Positions 26,514 through 37,071 of a stretch of 64,000 nt of DNA are shown here, piece by piece. Origin of the DNA: Chloroflexota bacterium (GTDB taxonomy: Bacteria > Chloroflexota > Anaerolineae > Anaerolineales > UBA4823); the NCBI GenBank assembly GCA_029782365.1, contig JAKOUW010000009.1:62001-126000 (forward strand), in the 5' to 3' direction. Within the stretch, counting starts at the first letter, position 1. Every line of letters starts with the position of its first letter. The translations under genes were made by a program, and so were the position numbers. The notes under the pieces are model-generated. The model worked only from the letters and a program-made list of their open reading frames with translations. It ran no database searches and was not told where the DNA came from.

Positions 26514-27047
26514 ATGGCCTTACGCGAAATTGTCACCTTACCTGATCCGGTGCTGCGGCGCAAAGCTCGAAAAGTTACCGATTTTGGCCCAAAATTGCAG
26601 CAGTTGATCGATGATATGGTCGATTCGATGCGCGCCGAACCCGGCGTCGGCCTGGCTGCGCCGCAAGTTGGCGTGCAGGAGCGCGTGATTGTCGTCGAAT
26701 TTGGCGATGAAGAGGATGAAAAGGCGCCGCTCAAGTTGTACACGGTCGTCAACCCGGAATTTACACGTTTATCGAAAGACACCCTGGTCGGCACAGAAGG
26801 CTGCCTTTCCATCCCTGGCTACTTGGGCGAGGTAGAACGACATGCCAGCGTAGTTGTCAAAGGACAGAACCGGCGCGGCCAACCACTGACCATCAAAGCC
26901 CAGGGTTGGCTGGCACGCATTTTCCAGCATGAAATTGATCACCTTGACGGCGTTCTTTTCGTGGACAAGGCAACCAAAGTATGGCGTTTAACAAAAGAGG
27001 AGCAAGAACAAGCCGACGAACACGCCGCTCCCAGTTTAGGCGATTGA
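26514..27047 (+). CDS. def: peptide deformylase
   Basis: 'GVGLAAPQVGV', 'EGCLSIPGYLGEVERH', 'FQHEIDHLDGVLFVD'. Confidence 0.95.
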   Translation: MALREIVTLPDPVLRRKARKVTDFGPKLQQLIDDMVDSMRAEPGVGLAAPQVGVQERVIVVEFGDEEDEKAPLKLYTVVNPEFTRLSKDTLVGTEGCLSIPGYLGEVERHASVVVKGQNRRGQPLTIKAQGWLARIFQHEIDHLDGVLFVDKATKVWRLTKEEQEQADEHAAPSLGD

Positions 27048-27053
27048 TACGCC

Positions 27054-28274
27054 ATGCGGCTGACTCATTTATCGCTGTCCAATTTCCGCAACTTCGCCCG
27101 CCTGGACACCATCGTTCCCGGCGGGCCTGTTTTGTTGGTGGGTGACAATGCCCAGGGAAAAACCAGCCTGTTGGAAGCGATTTTTTTGTTGGCTACCCTG
27201 GATTCCTTTCATGCCAGCAGCGACCGGCAAATGATCAATTTTTTGGCGGCGCGTGAAGCCCAGGGCGTGGCGCGCGTGGTCGGGACCTTCGAACGCGACC
27301 ACCGGACTCACCGCCTGGAAGTGCGCATCATTCAAGAAAACAACCCTTTGAACGGCGGGGCGCATGTGCGTAAGGAAGTGCTGTTGGATGGAAGCAAGTT
27401 AAAAACGCACGAAGCGTTGGGGCAGTTCAATGCGGTGCTGTTCTTGCCGCAAATGCTGGCGATTATCGAAGGGGCGCCCGATGAGCGCCGGCGTTACCTG
27501 AATGTGGCGCTTTCGCAAACCTCCGCGCATTACCCGGCGGCATTGTCGGAATACCAGCGCATCCTCACACAGCGCAATTCCCTGCTCAAGCAGCTCAACG
27601 AGCGTCAGGGAGACCCTAAACAATTGGACTTTTGGAACGAAGCCCTGGCTGCCCAGGGCGCGCAGATCATTCAGGCGCGCGTGCGGGCGATCTTAGATCT
27701 GGAACGCCTGGCCCGTCCGCTGCACGCCGAGCTGACGCGCAGCGAAGAGATCCTGCGCCTGAACTATCAGCCATCTTTTGATCCGATGCCTCAGTCTGCT
27801 GCCCAGTTCGCCCTGCCAATCGACGCTTCTGTTGACCGCAGCGGCCTGTCGATCGAATATATTCGCAGCGGTTTCCTCGCCAGGCTGGCCCAGGTAAGCG
27901 ATGAAGAGATCGCACGCGGGCTGACCACCTTAGGGCCGCATCGAGACGAGATGCGCATCCTGAGCAACGGCATTGATCTTGGGCTCTACGGCTCACGCGG
28001 CCAGGTGCGCACCGCTATGCTTTCGCTCAAGCTGGCTGAAGTGGCCTGGATACGCGAAAAAACGGGCCACTGGCCGGTGCTGCTGCTCGATGAGGTGCTG
28101 GCCGAATTAGATACGAAACGGCGCGCCGATTTGCTGGTGCGCCTGGCTGTGGCAGAGCAGGCTCTCTTGACCACAACCGATTTGGAGCTTTTTCCGCAAG
28201 ACTTTGTTCATAACACCAGCCTGTGGCGCGTTGGCAACGGGCGGTTGATGGAGGTTAAACATGCAGGAGGCTAA
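27054..28274 (+). CDS. recF: DNA replication/repair protein RecF
   Basis: 'LSLSNFRNFARLD', Walker A 'GDNAQGKTSLLEAIF', 'RRRYLNVALSQ', 'GPHRDEMRI', 'SRGQVRTAMLSLKLAEV', 'PVLLLDEVLAELD'. Confidence 0.92.
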   Translation: MRLTHLSLSNFRNFARLDTIVPGGPVLLVGDNAQGKTSLLEAIFLLATLDSFHASSDRQMINFLAAREAQGVARVVGTFERDHRTHRLEVRIIQENNPLNGGAHVRKEVLLDGSKLKTHEALGQFNAVLFLPQMLAIIEGAPDERRRYLNVALSQTSAHYPAALSEYQRILTQRNSLLKQLNERQGDPKQLDFWNEALAAQGAQIIQARVRAILDLERLARPLHAELTRSEEILRLNYQPSFDPMPQSAAQFALPIDASVDRSGLSIEYIRSGFLARLAQVSDEEIARGLTTLGPHRDEMRILSNGIDLGLYGSRGQVRTAMLSLKLAEVAWIREKTGHWPVLLLDEVLAELDTKRRADLLVRLAVAEQALLTTTDLELFPQDFVHNTSLWRVGNGRLMEVKHAGG

Positions 28275-28734
28275 TGGCCAGGCGCATATCGTCCAAATCA
28301 ATATTTCCAAAGGCGGGGTGCCAAAAACACCAGTCGGCAGCGCCAGGGTGACCTTATTGGGGCTCGACGGCGATCAGCACAATTTTGAAGATCACGGCGG
28401 ACCTGAACGCGCCGTTTGTTTGTATGCCCTCGAGCGCATCCAGTCTCTGCAGGCTGAAGGGCATCCGATCACGCCAGGGGCGGTTGGCGAAAATTTGACG
28501 GTTGCCGGGCTGGACTGGAATAAAGTGGAACCCGGTACGCACATTCACATCGGACCGCAGTTAATTTTAGAGGTCACCCGCTTTACCGTACCGTGCAATA
28601 CCATCCAAGACGCTTTTCTAAATCACGATTACGGGCGCATCTCTCAGACCCAACACCCGGGTTGGTCGCGTGTGTACGCACGCGTCATTCAAGAAGGTGT
28701 TGTTAACAGCGGAGACAGCGTCTGGCTGGAATAG
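28261..28734 (+). CDS. MOSC domain-containing protein
   Basis: 'LDGDQHNFEDHGGPERAVCLYALE', 'GAVGENLTVAGLDWN', 'TRFTVPCNTIQDAF'. Confidence 0.88.
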   Translation: MQEANGQAHIVQINISKGGVPKTPVGSARVTLLGLDGDQHNFEDHGGPERAVCLYALERIQSLQAEGHPITPGAVGENLTVAGLDWNKVEPGTHIHIGPQLILEVTRFTVPCNTIQDAFLNHDYGRISQTQHPGWSRVYARVIQEGVVNSGDSVWLE

Positions 28735-28736
28735 CC

Positions 28737-29462
28737 TCACCTGCCAGGGGGAGCCAGCGGGCGTTTGGCCGGAATCCCCACCAGGCGCGGGTAGATAGTG
28801 GGGGTGGCGGCGATTTTTCTTACCACCACCAGGAAGCGCTCTTCCACCACTCCGGGCAGCGTCACTGGCATCAACTGGCGCAGCTCACCGCCCAACAGTT
28901 TCAAAGCGTGTTCTGATGCAACCGCTTCCACCGGCGCGCTCTCACCTTTCATGGCAATCATTCCCCCGCCAATTCGCACCAGCGGCAAAAGGTATTCAAC
29001 CAGGGTGGGCATGGCAGCTACCGCGCGCGCGATGGCCCAATCATATTGTTCGCGGTGTGCGGCCATCCGGCCGACCACTTCGGCGCGTTCCTGCAGCACC
29101 TGCACATTTTCGAGACTCAGCACCCGGCTGATATGCCGGCAAAACTCAGCCTTCTTGCCGACTGACTCGACCAGGGTCAACTGCATGTTCGGATATGCAA
29201 TCTTGAGCACCAGGCCGGGAAAACCTGCGCCCGTGCCGACGTCGATCACCCGGTCAACCGGCGTGTCGCGCATCGCCAGCAGGCAGGTCAGCGAATCTTG
29301 AAAATGCTTCACACGGATGGATTCGACATCGCGAATTGCAGTCAGGTTAAAACGGCTGTTCCAATCCAGCAGTTCCTGCTCATAGCGGGTGATGGCGGCC
29401 TGCTGCCGTTTGTTCAGACGCACATTGACCTGTTGAAATACCTGCTCTGCCAGCTTCTCCAT
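28737..29462 (-). CDS. rsmG: 16S rRNA (guanine(527)-N(7))-methyltransferase
   Basis: 'WNSRFNLTAIRDVESIRVKHFQDSLTCL', 'DVGTGAGFPGLVLKIAYPNMQLTLVESVGKKAEFC'. Confidence 0.93.
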   Translation of the reverse strand: MEKLAEQVFQQVNVRLNKRQQAAITRYEQELLDWNSRFNLTAIRDVESIRVKHFQDSLTCLLAMRDTPVDRVIDVGTGAGFPGLVLKIAYPNMQLTLVESVGKKAEFCRHISRVLSLENVQVLQERAEVVGRMAAHREQYDWAIARAVAAMPTLVEYLLPLVRIGGGMIAMKGESAPVEAVASEHALKLLGGELRQLMPVTLPGVVEERFLVVVRKIAATPTIYPRLVGIPAKRPLAPPGR

Positions 29463-29623
29463 TGTTAAAATTATACCAGCCTATACTCTCTGCCCTGTAT
29501 GAACACTCTTTTTTCCACTTAGCAGGAGCAAATTGATAAAATGCAATCATCACTGTCTGGCAAGCAGATCGAATTTCTCCAGGTGGGTTGCGTTTAATAC
29601 TCGAATTGGCTACAATGCATGCT

Positions 29624-30784
29624 ATGAGCAGCAAAATCATCAAAGGATTGATCGTTATCTGGCTGGCCTGCGGGTTGGCAGTGAGCTTGCCCGTCCAGGC
29701 TGGCACACTGCCCGATACAGCTTACATTCCCAACGTAAGCGGCCAGGCGCAGCAGTATGTCTTGTCATGCGAATCGCGCTCGGCCGTTGATTGGGCTGCT
29801 TTTTGGGGTGTGAGCATCAGCGAAAGTGAATTCCTGGCGGCATTGCCCCGCTCGGACAACCCGGAAGCGGGTTTTGTGGGAGATCCGAACGGCGCCTGGG
29901 GCGGCATCCCCCCGGCCAGCTATGGGGTGCACGCCGAGCCGGTTGCCCGCCTGCTGCGCGCCTATGGCCTGCAAGCGCAGGCCCAAAAAGGGCTGAGCTG
30001 GAACGATCTGCGCGCCGAAATTGCCGCCGGTCGCCCGGCGATCGTGTGGGTGATCGGCCAAATGTGGAGCGGTACACCCATCGATTACACAGCACAAGAT
30101 GGAACCACGACCACCGTCGCTCGTTTTGAGCACAGCATGATCTTGTTTGGTTATGATGAATCACACGTGCATGTCACAGACGCCTACAGCGGCTGGAACC
30201 AGACCTATCCATTAGAGACTTTCCTGGCATCCTGGAAGGTGCTGGGCAACATGGCCATCACCGGACAGGGGTTGTCAAGCCCGGCCCAGCCCACTGTTCC
30301 GCCCAACAATTCACCTTCGGCAGAAACCTATACTGTAATCCGCGGCGACTATCTTTCGGCGCTGGCTGAACGTTTCGGTACAACCTGGGTTATCCTGGCC
30401 GAATTGAATCATATAGCCTATCCGTATGTGATCTACCCGGGCCAACAGCTCAAACTGCCGAACAGCCAGCCATCTTCGCCTACTGAAGTCAGCCCGGAAA
30501 CCAGCGTTGCCCAACCAACGCCAAGTTACCGCTTCCATTTGCTGCTGCCCATGATCGCCGGAGGGCAGCCAGCCAGTGAGCCGCCGCCTGCCACGCAGGA
30601 GCCCTCGCTGCCTACGCTTGCCGCCACAGAAACGCCAGCGCCTAAGGTGTATATCGTGCAGGCCGGAGATTTTTTGATCGAGCTGGCCAATCGCTTCGGC
30701 GTTGATTGGCGGAAGTTGGCCGACTTGAACAACATCCCATATCCCTATGTTATCTATCCAGGCCAACAGTTGACCTTACCTTAA
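29624..30784 (+). CDS. secreted C39-like cysteine peptidase with two LysM domains
   Basis: Signal peptide; 'QQYVLSCESRSAVDWAAFWG' Cys region and 'VARFEHSMILFGYDESHVHVTDAYSG'; LysM units 'YTVIRGDYLSALAERFGTTWVILAELNHI' and 'YIVQAGDFLIELANRFGVDWRKLADLNNI'. Confidence 0.85.
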   Translation: MSSKIIKGLIVIWLACGLAVSLPVQAGTLPDTAYIPNVSGQAQQYVLSCESRSAVDWAAFWGVSISESEFLAALPRSDNPEAGFVGDPNGAWGGIPPASYGVHAEPVARLLRAYGLQAQAQKGLSWNDLRAEIAAGRPAIVWVIGQMWSGTPIDYTAQDGTTTTVARFEHSMILFGYDESHVHVTDAYSGWNQTYPLETFLASWKVLGNMAITGQGLSSPAQPTVPPNNSPSAETYTVIRGDYLSALAERFGTTWVILAELNHIAYPYVIYPGQQLKLPNSQPSSPTEVSPETSVAQPTPSYRFHLLLPMIAGGQPASEPPPATQEPSLPTLAATETPAPKVYIVQAGDFLIELANRFGVDWRKLADLNNIPYPYVIYPGQQLTLP

Positions 30785-30789
30785 TATAA

Positions 30790-30819
30790 AAAATGGACGG
30801 CGTCGCCGCCGCCCATTTT
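30790..30819. terminator. bidirectional intrinsic terminator
   Basis: AAAATGGACGGCG-TCGC-CGCCGCCCATTTT (one mismatch, A/T-rich flanks) between convergent stops at 30784 and 30823. Confidence 0.8.
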
Positions 30820-30822
30820 CTC

Positions 30823-31749
30823 TTATTTCGCTTTACGGCGCAGCACCAGCCGCACCAGCAGATAAATCACGAACACCACAACTGCCAGGATCAGGAACAG
30901 CGGCAGAACATACAGGATAAAGACGATGATGACGTTCGCCAGGCCCTGCAGAGTATTCACCAGCGCCTGGAGGGCGTCCCGCGCTACGGCTGACGGCTGC
31001 CAGCCTCCCCCGCTGACAGGTTGGACAGCTGCGTTGGCTGTCAGGTCAACATTGATCATCGACAGAGCGGCGGATTGTTCATAATATTTCATCTGGCCTT
31101 TGATGACTTCGATCTGTTCGCGCGTCTGCACCAGTTGGTTATAGACTGCCAGCACATCCTCGGTCTTGGTAGCTGAGTCCATAATCTTTTGCAGTTGGCT
31201 TTCTGCCGCCTCCAGGTTGCGCAGACGAGACTGCAAGTCAGTATATTCGCTGGTGACATCCTGGCTGGTGATATTCTCCGTGATGATGGGCAGCGTTGTC
31301 TCCGCCCGGATGCGGCTCATCGCTTCATCCAGTTTTTCTACTGGCACACGAATGGACACTGTGGCGTGCGGAGCCTGCACGCCGCTGGACAACTGCACCT
31401 GCACGACATTGGCCGTGACAACATATCCGCCCATTTCTTCCGCCATCTTGCTAATGCGCTGAGAAACGGTGATTGGGTCGTTGACATAAATGCTGATGTT
31501 GGCATTCTTAATGACGAGGCGGTTGGCCTGGGCTTCACCCGATGAGCTGGTATTCGTGGTTGGCCCGTTGTAGGCGTCGGAGGCCGTTGAACCGGCGCTG
31601 CCGCCTGCCCCGCCGCTCGTTTGGAACGATTTATTCGAGTACTCCAGCGGGGGCGCTCCTGGCGCAGTCTGGGCAGCGGGCGTGGCTGCTGAGCATGCGG
31701 CTAACAAACTGGCTACGATGATTACGATTGAAATCAGGCGAGTTTTCAT
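30823..31749 (-). CDS. DUF4349-family lipoprotein
   Basis: Lipobox 'VASLLAACSAA', 'RLVIKNANISIYVNDP...MAEEMGGYVVTANV', coiled coil, C-terminal TM. Confidence 0.85.
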   Translation of the reverse strand: MKTRLISIVIIVASLLAACSAATPAAQTAPGAPPLEYSNKSFQTSGGAGGSAGSTASDAYNGPTTNTSSSGEAQANRLVIKNANISIYVNDPITVSQRISKMAEEMGGYVVTANVVQVQLSSGVQAPHATVSIRVPVEKLDEAMSRIRAETTLPIITENITSQDVTSEYTDLQSRLRNLEAAESQLQKIMDSATKTEDVLAVYNQLVQTREQIEVIKGQMKYYEQSAALSMINVDLTANAAVQPVSGGGWQPSAVARDALQALVNTLQGLANVIIVFILYVLPLFLILAVVVFVIYLLVRLVLRRKAK

Positions 31750-31867
31750 TTGTGACTTCTCCTTTAGTTTTCGGTGATGCTAATCGGCTATCCATGAGAC
31801 GCAATTCATCGCCAAATGGTTCCAACGGGAGGCTTCGGCTGATTTTATAAAATGAAAAGAGCCAGGA

Positions 31868-32596
31868 TTACCAACCTGCAGCGAGGCGTTGAATATGCCT
31901 CTCTGGCAGGCCTGCGCTGCGCATACGTTCCTGCACGGCAGCGATATCATAGGCCACGCGGCGGAATTCCCAGGTGCCCGTTTCAGGCTCGAAGATGGCA
32001 TAAGCCGAGCGCGGATCGCGGTCGCGCGGCTGCCCCACTGAGCCGGGGTTGATGATGGTGCGCGGGGTCAGCGTGGTTTGGGTGAAATTTTCGGGCACCA
32101 GCAGGCGGGCTGAGCGGGTATCATCGGGCAGGTAATACAACACCGGCAGATGAGTGTGACCGACAAAGCAAAATGGAGTGCCGAAATAGTCAAAATTCAA
32201 AGTAGCGGTACGGGTGTCAAGCAGGTATTCCCATACCGGTTGGCGTGGGCTGCCATGTGCCAGGGTAACATCGCCGATCACCAGGGTCTCTTGCAAACTT
32301 TTCAAGAACCCTGAATTCTCCACTGTAAGCGAGTTTCGTGTCCATTGTATCGCCTGGCGGGCTTCAGGGTTGAAGGCAGTAATATCGATTTGTTCAAGAG
32401 CGGCAGCATCGTGGTTTCCAAGGATACATGCCAGGTTCGGCAGGCCGCGAATCAGCTCGACGCATGGGTTCGGGTCAGGGCCATAACCGACCAGGTCCCC
32501 CAAACACCAGACAGCATCGACGCTGCCAGCTTCCTTCAAGACCGACTCTAAGGCATCCAGGTTGGCGTGAATATCAGAGATGACCAGGATATGCAT
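31868..32596 (-). CDS. metallophosphoesterase family protein
   Basis: 'ISDIHANLDALESVL', 'CLGDLVGYGPDPN', 'ILGNHDAAAL', 'FVGHTHLPVLY', 'NPGSVGQPRDRDPRSAYAIF'. Confidence 0.92.
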   Translation of the reverse strand: MHILVISDIHANLDALESVLKEAGSVDAVWCLGDLVGYGPDPNPCVELIRGLPNLACILGNHDAAALEQIDITAFNPEARQAIQWTRNSLTVENSGFLKSLQETLVIGDVTLAHGSPRQPVWEYLLDTRTATLNFDYFGTPFCFVGHTHLPVLYYLPDDTRSARLLVPENFTQTTLTPRTIINPGSVGQPRDRDPRSAYAIFEPETGTWEFRRVAYDIAAVQERMRSAGLPERHIQRLAAGW

Positions 32597-32629
32597 GGTT
32601 CAATGTTAGCATATAATCCTGGTTTATGG

Positions 32630-33388
32630 TTATTGTTTTACCCGCCAAAGCTGGTAAAAACCCAGGTTGCCGGTCTCGCCGTCTGAATGAAAAGATTCAA
32701 TCACTTCAAATCCGTTTTCACCTGCCAATTGCTCCAGCTCAGCCGGTTGGAAATGATGGACATACCGCAGTCCGCTGCCTCCACTGCGCCAATCCAAAAG
32801 AAAGTCGCCAGGATCCACCTCCGCCGGGTTGATACCGGCTTTCTCCCAGGGTTGGAGGCGCGCCGCCAGGCGCGGGCTGTTTAGAAACTGCCAGTTGGAA
32901 TGGATAAAGACACCTTCCGGAGCCAGGTACGTGCGTACATGCGCCAGGAATGCATTCCGCAGCGCCTGTCCGGGCAGGTGGTGCATCACGGCAAGAGCAA
33001 GGACGGTATCATAAGCTACTACGGGCAGGTTCACCTGCCAGGACGCCTGAGTAAGGTCTTGTTGGAAAAACTCAACGTGAAGACCTCCATTAATCTCAGA
33101 TGGCGGCGCTAAAACGATAGCGGCCTGTGCCTGGCGGGCGTGTTCCAGCAGGCCTGCACTGAAATCGAGGCCGGTGTAGGAACCCTGGTGATGGGCCTCG
33201 ACCAGCCTGCGCGCCAGCTCGCCATTACCACAGCCCAAATCCAGAATCCGTTTTCCCAAACGGCCTGCCCGCAGCAGGCGCAGCATTCCAGGTTGGATAC
33301 GTTGGCGGGTTGCCGAAAATTGGACTGCAAAGGTCTGGTAAAATTGAGAATTAAGCGCCAGGAGCTGCCGGGCTGTCGAGTCTTGCAT
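32630..33388 (-). CDS. class I SAM-dependent methyltransferase
   Basis: 'ILDLGCGNGELARRLVEAHHQGSYTGLDFSAGLLEHAR'. Start set at 33388, downstream of a -10-like TATAAT. Confidence 0.85.
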   Translation of the reverse strand: MQDSTARQLLALNSQFYQTFAVQFSATRQRIQPGMLRLLRAGRLGKRILDLGCGNGELARRLVEAHHQGSYTGLDFSAGLLEHARQAQAAIVLAPPSEINGGLHVEFFQQDLTQASWQVNLPVVAYDTVLALAVMHHLPGQALRNAFLAHVRTYLAPEGVFIHSNWQFLNSPRLAARLQPWEKAGINPAEVDPGDFLLDWRSGGSGLRYVHHFQPAELEQLAGENGFEVIESFHSDGETGNLGFYQLWRVKQ

Positions 33389-33433
33389 GCTGCGATTATA
33401 GCTTACCTGGCTTGTTCCGATCGAATTGAAAAA

Positions 33434-35041
33434 ATGATGGATCAAAAAAGCTGGTTAGAAGCAAGAAAATACACCCCGGAGCTGCTATCCATAGCCCGGG
33501 ATATCCTGGTAGAGGTGCGGGCTGGCCGCGATGTGACGGCTGCCGTCCAGCGGCATCCGCGGCCGGATGGCGGCTATATCGGTAAACACATTCTGGTGGC
33601 GGCGTACCACCAGGCGGTTGAGGCTGGCGAGTGGCCGCAAGACAATAAACTGATGGAACGCATCCGCATGAAACCCGTCCGCACCCTGTCTGGCGTGACA
33701 ACCGTGACAGTCTTGACCAAGCCGTATCCCTGCCCTGGGAAATGCATCTTCTGCCCGACCGATGTGCGCATGCCCAAGAGCTACCTGCCCGATGAACCTG
33801 GGGCGCGCCGGGCCCTGGAACACCAGTTTGACCCCTTCACTCAGGTGGCAGCCCGCATCCAGGCTTTGGAAGCGGTTGGTCACCCGACCGATAAAATCGA
33901 ACTGCTGATCTTGGGTGGCACCTGGAGCGCCTACCGGCGCGATTACCAAGAGTGGTTCGTACGCCGCTGCCTGGAAGCGATGAACGGCGTGGAATCTGCC
34001 AGCCTGGCCGAAGCCCAAGCGCTGAACGAAACTGCCGCCCACCGCAATGTTGGCCTGGTCATCGAAACACGCCCCGATCATGTTGATGGCAAAGAGCTCG
34101 CCTGGCTGCGCTATTTGGGTGTTACCAAAGTGCAAATGGGCGCCCAGAGCCTGGATGATTACATTTTAGAAATCAACCAGCGCGGCCATACGGTCGCCGA
34201 AACGCACGCCGCCGTGCAAAAACTGCGCCTGGCTGGGTTCAAAATCGTGCTCCACTGGATGCCGAATTTGTTGGGCGCTACGCCTGCTTCCGACAAGGCC
34301 GACTTCGCCCACCTGTGGGACGGCCTGTGTCCAGATGAAATTAAAATCTATCCCTGCCAACTGCTGGCCAACGCCGATCTTTACGCCTACTGGCAGCGCG
34401 GTGAATACCAACCCTATACCACTCAGGAATTGGTGGACTTAATCGCTGATGTCAAGCCCAGCATCCCGATCTACTGCCGGGTCAACCGGGTCATTCGTGA
34501 CATCCCTTCCACCAACGTGGTGGAAGGCAACAAGCGCACCAGCCTGCGCCAGGATATACAGGACGAGATGCAGCGCCGCGGCACGCGCTGCCGCTGCATT
34601 CGCTGTCGCGAGGTGCGCAAGCAAAACGTTGAGCAGTCTGACCTGCGCCTGGATCACATGGTTTACCAGGCCGACGGAGCGCATGAGCATTTCCTGAGCT
34701 TTGTCACCGACGATGACCGGCTGGCGGGTTTTCTGCGCCTTTCGCTGCCCCAGCAAGACCCCGCTGAGCTCGGATTGCAAGATTTGCACGGCGCCGCGAT
34801 CATCCGTGAGGTGCACGTTTATGGACAGTCCCTGCCGGTGGGTATGGAGCAGTGGGGCGCGGCTCAGCATGCCGGCCTCGGCACCCGCCTGATCCGCCTG
34901 GCAGAAAAGACCGCGCACGAAAATGGCTACCAGCGGCTGGCTGTCATCTCTGCCATCGGCACCCGGCGGTATTATATCGACCGAGGGTTTGAACGCGGCG
35001 AGCTTTACCTGGTGAAAAACCTGCCAGAAGGTGACACTTAG
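33434..35041 (+). CDS. elp3: tRNA uridine(34) 5-carboxymethylaminomethyl modification radical SAM/GNAT enzyme Elp3
   Basis: 'PYPCPGKCIFCPTDVRMPKSYL' radical SAM CxxxxCxxC region, 'IETRPDHVD', 'GTRCRCIRCREV', C-terminal GNAT 'QHAGLGTRLIRLAEKTAHENGYQRLAVISAIGTRRYYIDRGF'. Confidence 0.93.
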   Translation: MMDQKSWLEARKYTPELLSIARDILVEVRAGRDVTAAVQRHPRPDGGYIGKHILVAAYHQAVEAGEWPQDNKLMERIRMKPVRTLSGVTTVTVLTKPYPCPGKCIFCPTDVRMPKSYLPDEPGARRALEHQFDPFTQVAARIQALEAVGHPTDKIELLILGGTWSAYRRDYQEWFVRRCLEAMNGVESASLAEAQALNETAAHRNVGLVIETRPDHVDGKELAWLRYLGVTKVQMGAQSLDDYILEINQRGHTVAETHAAVQKLRLAGFKIVLHWMPNLLGATPASDKADFAHLWDGLCPDEIKIYPCQLLANADLYAYWQRGEYQPYTTQELVDLIADVKPSIPIYCRVNRVIRDIPSTNVVEGNKRTSLRQDIQDEMQRRGTRCRCIRCREVRKQNVEQSDLRLDHMVYQADGAHEHFLSFVTDDDRLAGFLRLSLPQQDPAELGLQDLHGAAIIREVHVYGQSLPVGMEQWGAAQHAGLGTRLIRLAEKTAHENGYQRLAVISAIGTRRYYIDRGFERGELYLVKNLPEGDT

Positions 35042-35149
35042 CGCAAACAGACAGGATAAGAATCCATTGCGGTAAAGACGGTATTAAGCGACAATATACT
35101 CGCATATTTCCGGCATTTTTGATTCCCATTTCCCAGAAAGGATCCCTGT

Positions 35150-37051
35150 ATGCGACCGTTTGTTCCCACAAAACTGAAATTAAAACGACCTGTTCCATCG
35201 GATATTGAGATTGCCCAGGATTCGGACATTAAGCCAATCCAACAAGTGGCCGAAGAAGTCGGTTTACTGCCTGCCGACCTTGAGCTGCACGGCGATTATA
35301 TTGCCAAGGTGCGCCTGTCTGTGCTCGACCGCCTGAAAGACCGACCCAATGGCAAGTACATCGACGTCACTGCCATCACTCCCACGCCCCTTGGAGAAGG
35401 AAAAACCACCACGACAGTCGGTCTGAGCCAGGCGCTGGGCGCTCACCTGGGCAAGAAGGTGATCACCACCATCCGCCAACCCAGCCAGGGACCAACATTC
35501 GGAATCAAGGGTGGCGCTGCCGGCGGCGGCTACAGCCAGACCATCCCCATGGAGGATTTCAACCTGCACTTGACCGGTGATATTCATGCCATCACGGCGG
35601 CCAACAACCTGGTTGCGGCAGCCATCGATGCTCGCATCATGCACGAAGCCAACCAGCCCGATGACAACAAATTGTTCAACGCTTTGTGCCCGGCTGATAA
35701 AAAAGGCGTGCGCCGCTTCTCGCCATCCATGTTGCGCCGCCTGAAAAAATTGGGCATCGAAAAAACAGATCCAAACGAACTGACCCCTGAAGAACGGAAA
35801 CGCTTCGCTCGCCTGGATATCGATCCCGCGTCTATTACCTGGCGGCGCGTCGTCGATACCAACGACCGCTTCCTGCGCACGATCAAGATCGGTTTAGGCC
35901 CAGAAGAAGAGGGTTTTGAGCGTGAAACAGGCTTCGATATTACCGTTGCCAGCGAAATCATGGCCATCCTGGCTCTGACCACCGATCTGGCCGATATGCG
36001 CGCCCGCTTTGGCCGCGTGGTAATCGGCACCAGCAAAGCCGGCGAGGCTGTCACCTGCGAAGACCTGGGTGTAGCCGGCGCTATGACTGTGTTGATGAAA
36101 GAAGCCATCAAACCGAACCTGATGCAAACCCTGGAAGGCACACCTGTGTTTGTGCATGCCGGCCCGTTCGCCAATATCGCCCATGGCAACAGCTCGATCA
36201 TTGCTGATCAGATAGCCCTCAAACTGGCCGATTACGTGGTGACCGAATCGGGCTTTGGCGCTGATATCGGCATGGAAAAATTCATGGATATCAAGTGCCG
36301 CTACTCTGGCTTGATCCCCAGCGTGGTGGTTTTGGTTGCCACGGTGCGCGCTCTGAAGATGCACGGCGGGGGCCCCAAGGTGGTTGCTGGCAAGCCGTTG
36401 GACAATGCCTACACCGATGAGAACCTTGACCTGCTACGCAAGGGCTTAGGCAATATGCAGGCGCACATCCGCAATATTCGCCGCTTCGGCGTGCCTGTGG
36501 TGGTGGCGGTCAACTCATTTGCCACCGACACCCCGGCTGAAGTCGAGCTCATCCGCCAGGCGGCCATCGAAGCCGGTGCGGAAGATGCGGCTGTCTGCAC
36601 GCACTGGATGGATGGCGGCGCAGGTGCAGTCCAACTGGCTGAAATGGTGGTCAAGGCTGCCGAAAAACCCAGCTCTTTCAAGTTCCTGTATCCGTTGGAA
36701 CTCTCGATCAAGGAAAAGATCGAGATCATCTGCAAGCAGATCTACGGCGCCGATGGCGTGGATTACCTGCCCGAGGCCGAAGCCAAGATCGAACTGTACA
36801 CCCGCCTGGGTTTTGATAAGCTGCCCATGTGCATGGCCAAGACTCACCTGAGCCTGAGCCACGACCCGGCGCTGAAAGGCGTGCCCACCAGTTTCCGCGT
36901 CCCGATCCGCGATATTCGCGCTTCGGTTGGCGCTGGCTTCCTGTACCCACTGCTGGGCGAGATGCGTACCATGCCCGGCCTGCCCACCCGCCCGGTCTTC
37001 TATGATGTAGACCTGGATTTGGAAACTGGCCGCGTTGTGGGCCTGTTCTAA
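35150..37051 (+). CDS. fhs: formate--tetrahydrofolate ligase
   Basis: '[20 protein letters not shown]', '[22 protein letters not shown]', '[20 protein letters not shown]', '[18 protein letters not shown]'. Confidence 0.97.
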   Translation: MRPFVPTKLKLKRPVPSDIEIAQDSDIKPIQQVAEEVGLLPADLELHGDYIAKVRLSVLDRLKDRPNGKYIDVTAITPTPLGEGKTTTTVGLSQALGAHLGKKVITTIRQPSQGPTFGIKGGAAGGGYSQTIPMEDFNLHLTGDIHAITAANNLVAAAIDARIMHEANQPDDNKLFNALCPADKKGVRRFSPSMLRRLKKLGIEKTDPNELTPEERKRFARLDIDPASITWRRVVDTNDRFLRTIKIGLGPEEEGFERETGFDITVASEIMAILALTTDLADMRARFGRVVIGTSKAGEAVTCEDLGVAGAMTVLMKEAIKPNLMQTLEGTPVFVHAGPFANIAHGNSSIIADQIALKLADYVVTESGFGADIGMEKFMDIKCRYSGLIPSVVVLVATVRALKMHGGGPKVVAGKPLDNAYTDENLDLLRKGLGNMQAHIRNIRRFGVPVVVAVNSFATDTPAEVELIRQAAIEAGAEDAAVCTHWMDGGAGAVQLAEMVVKAAEKPSSFKFLYPLELSIKEKIEIICKQIYGADGVDYLPEAEAKIELYTRLGFDKLPMCMAKTHLSLSHDPALKGVPTSFRVPIRDIRASVGAGFLYPLLGEMRTMPGLPTRPVFYDVDLDLETGRVVGLF

Positions 37052-37071
37052 CTAATTTCTAATTTGTTCGA

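Noticed and set aside
33140-33433. Extended N-terminus of Elp3 in the ORF track (start 33140)
   Set aside because: Overlaps the divergent methyltransferase antisense; the family start is MMDQKSWLEARKYTPEL at 33434/33437.
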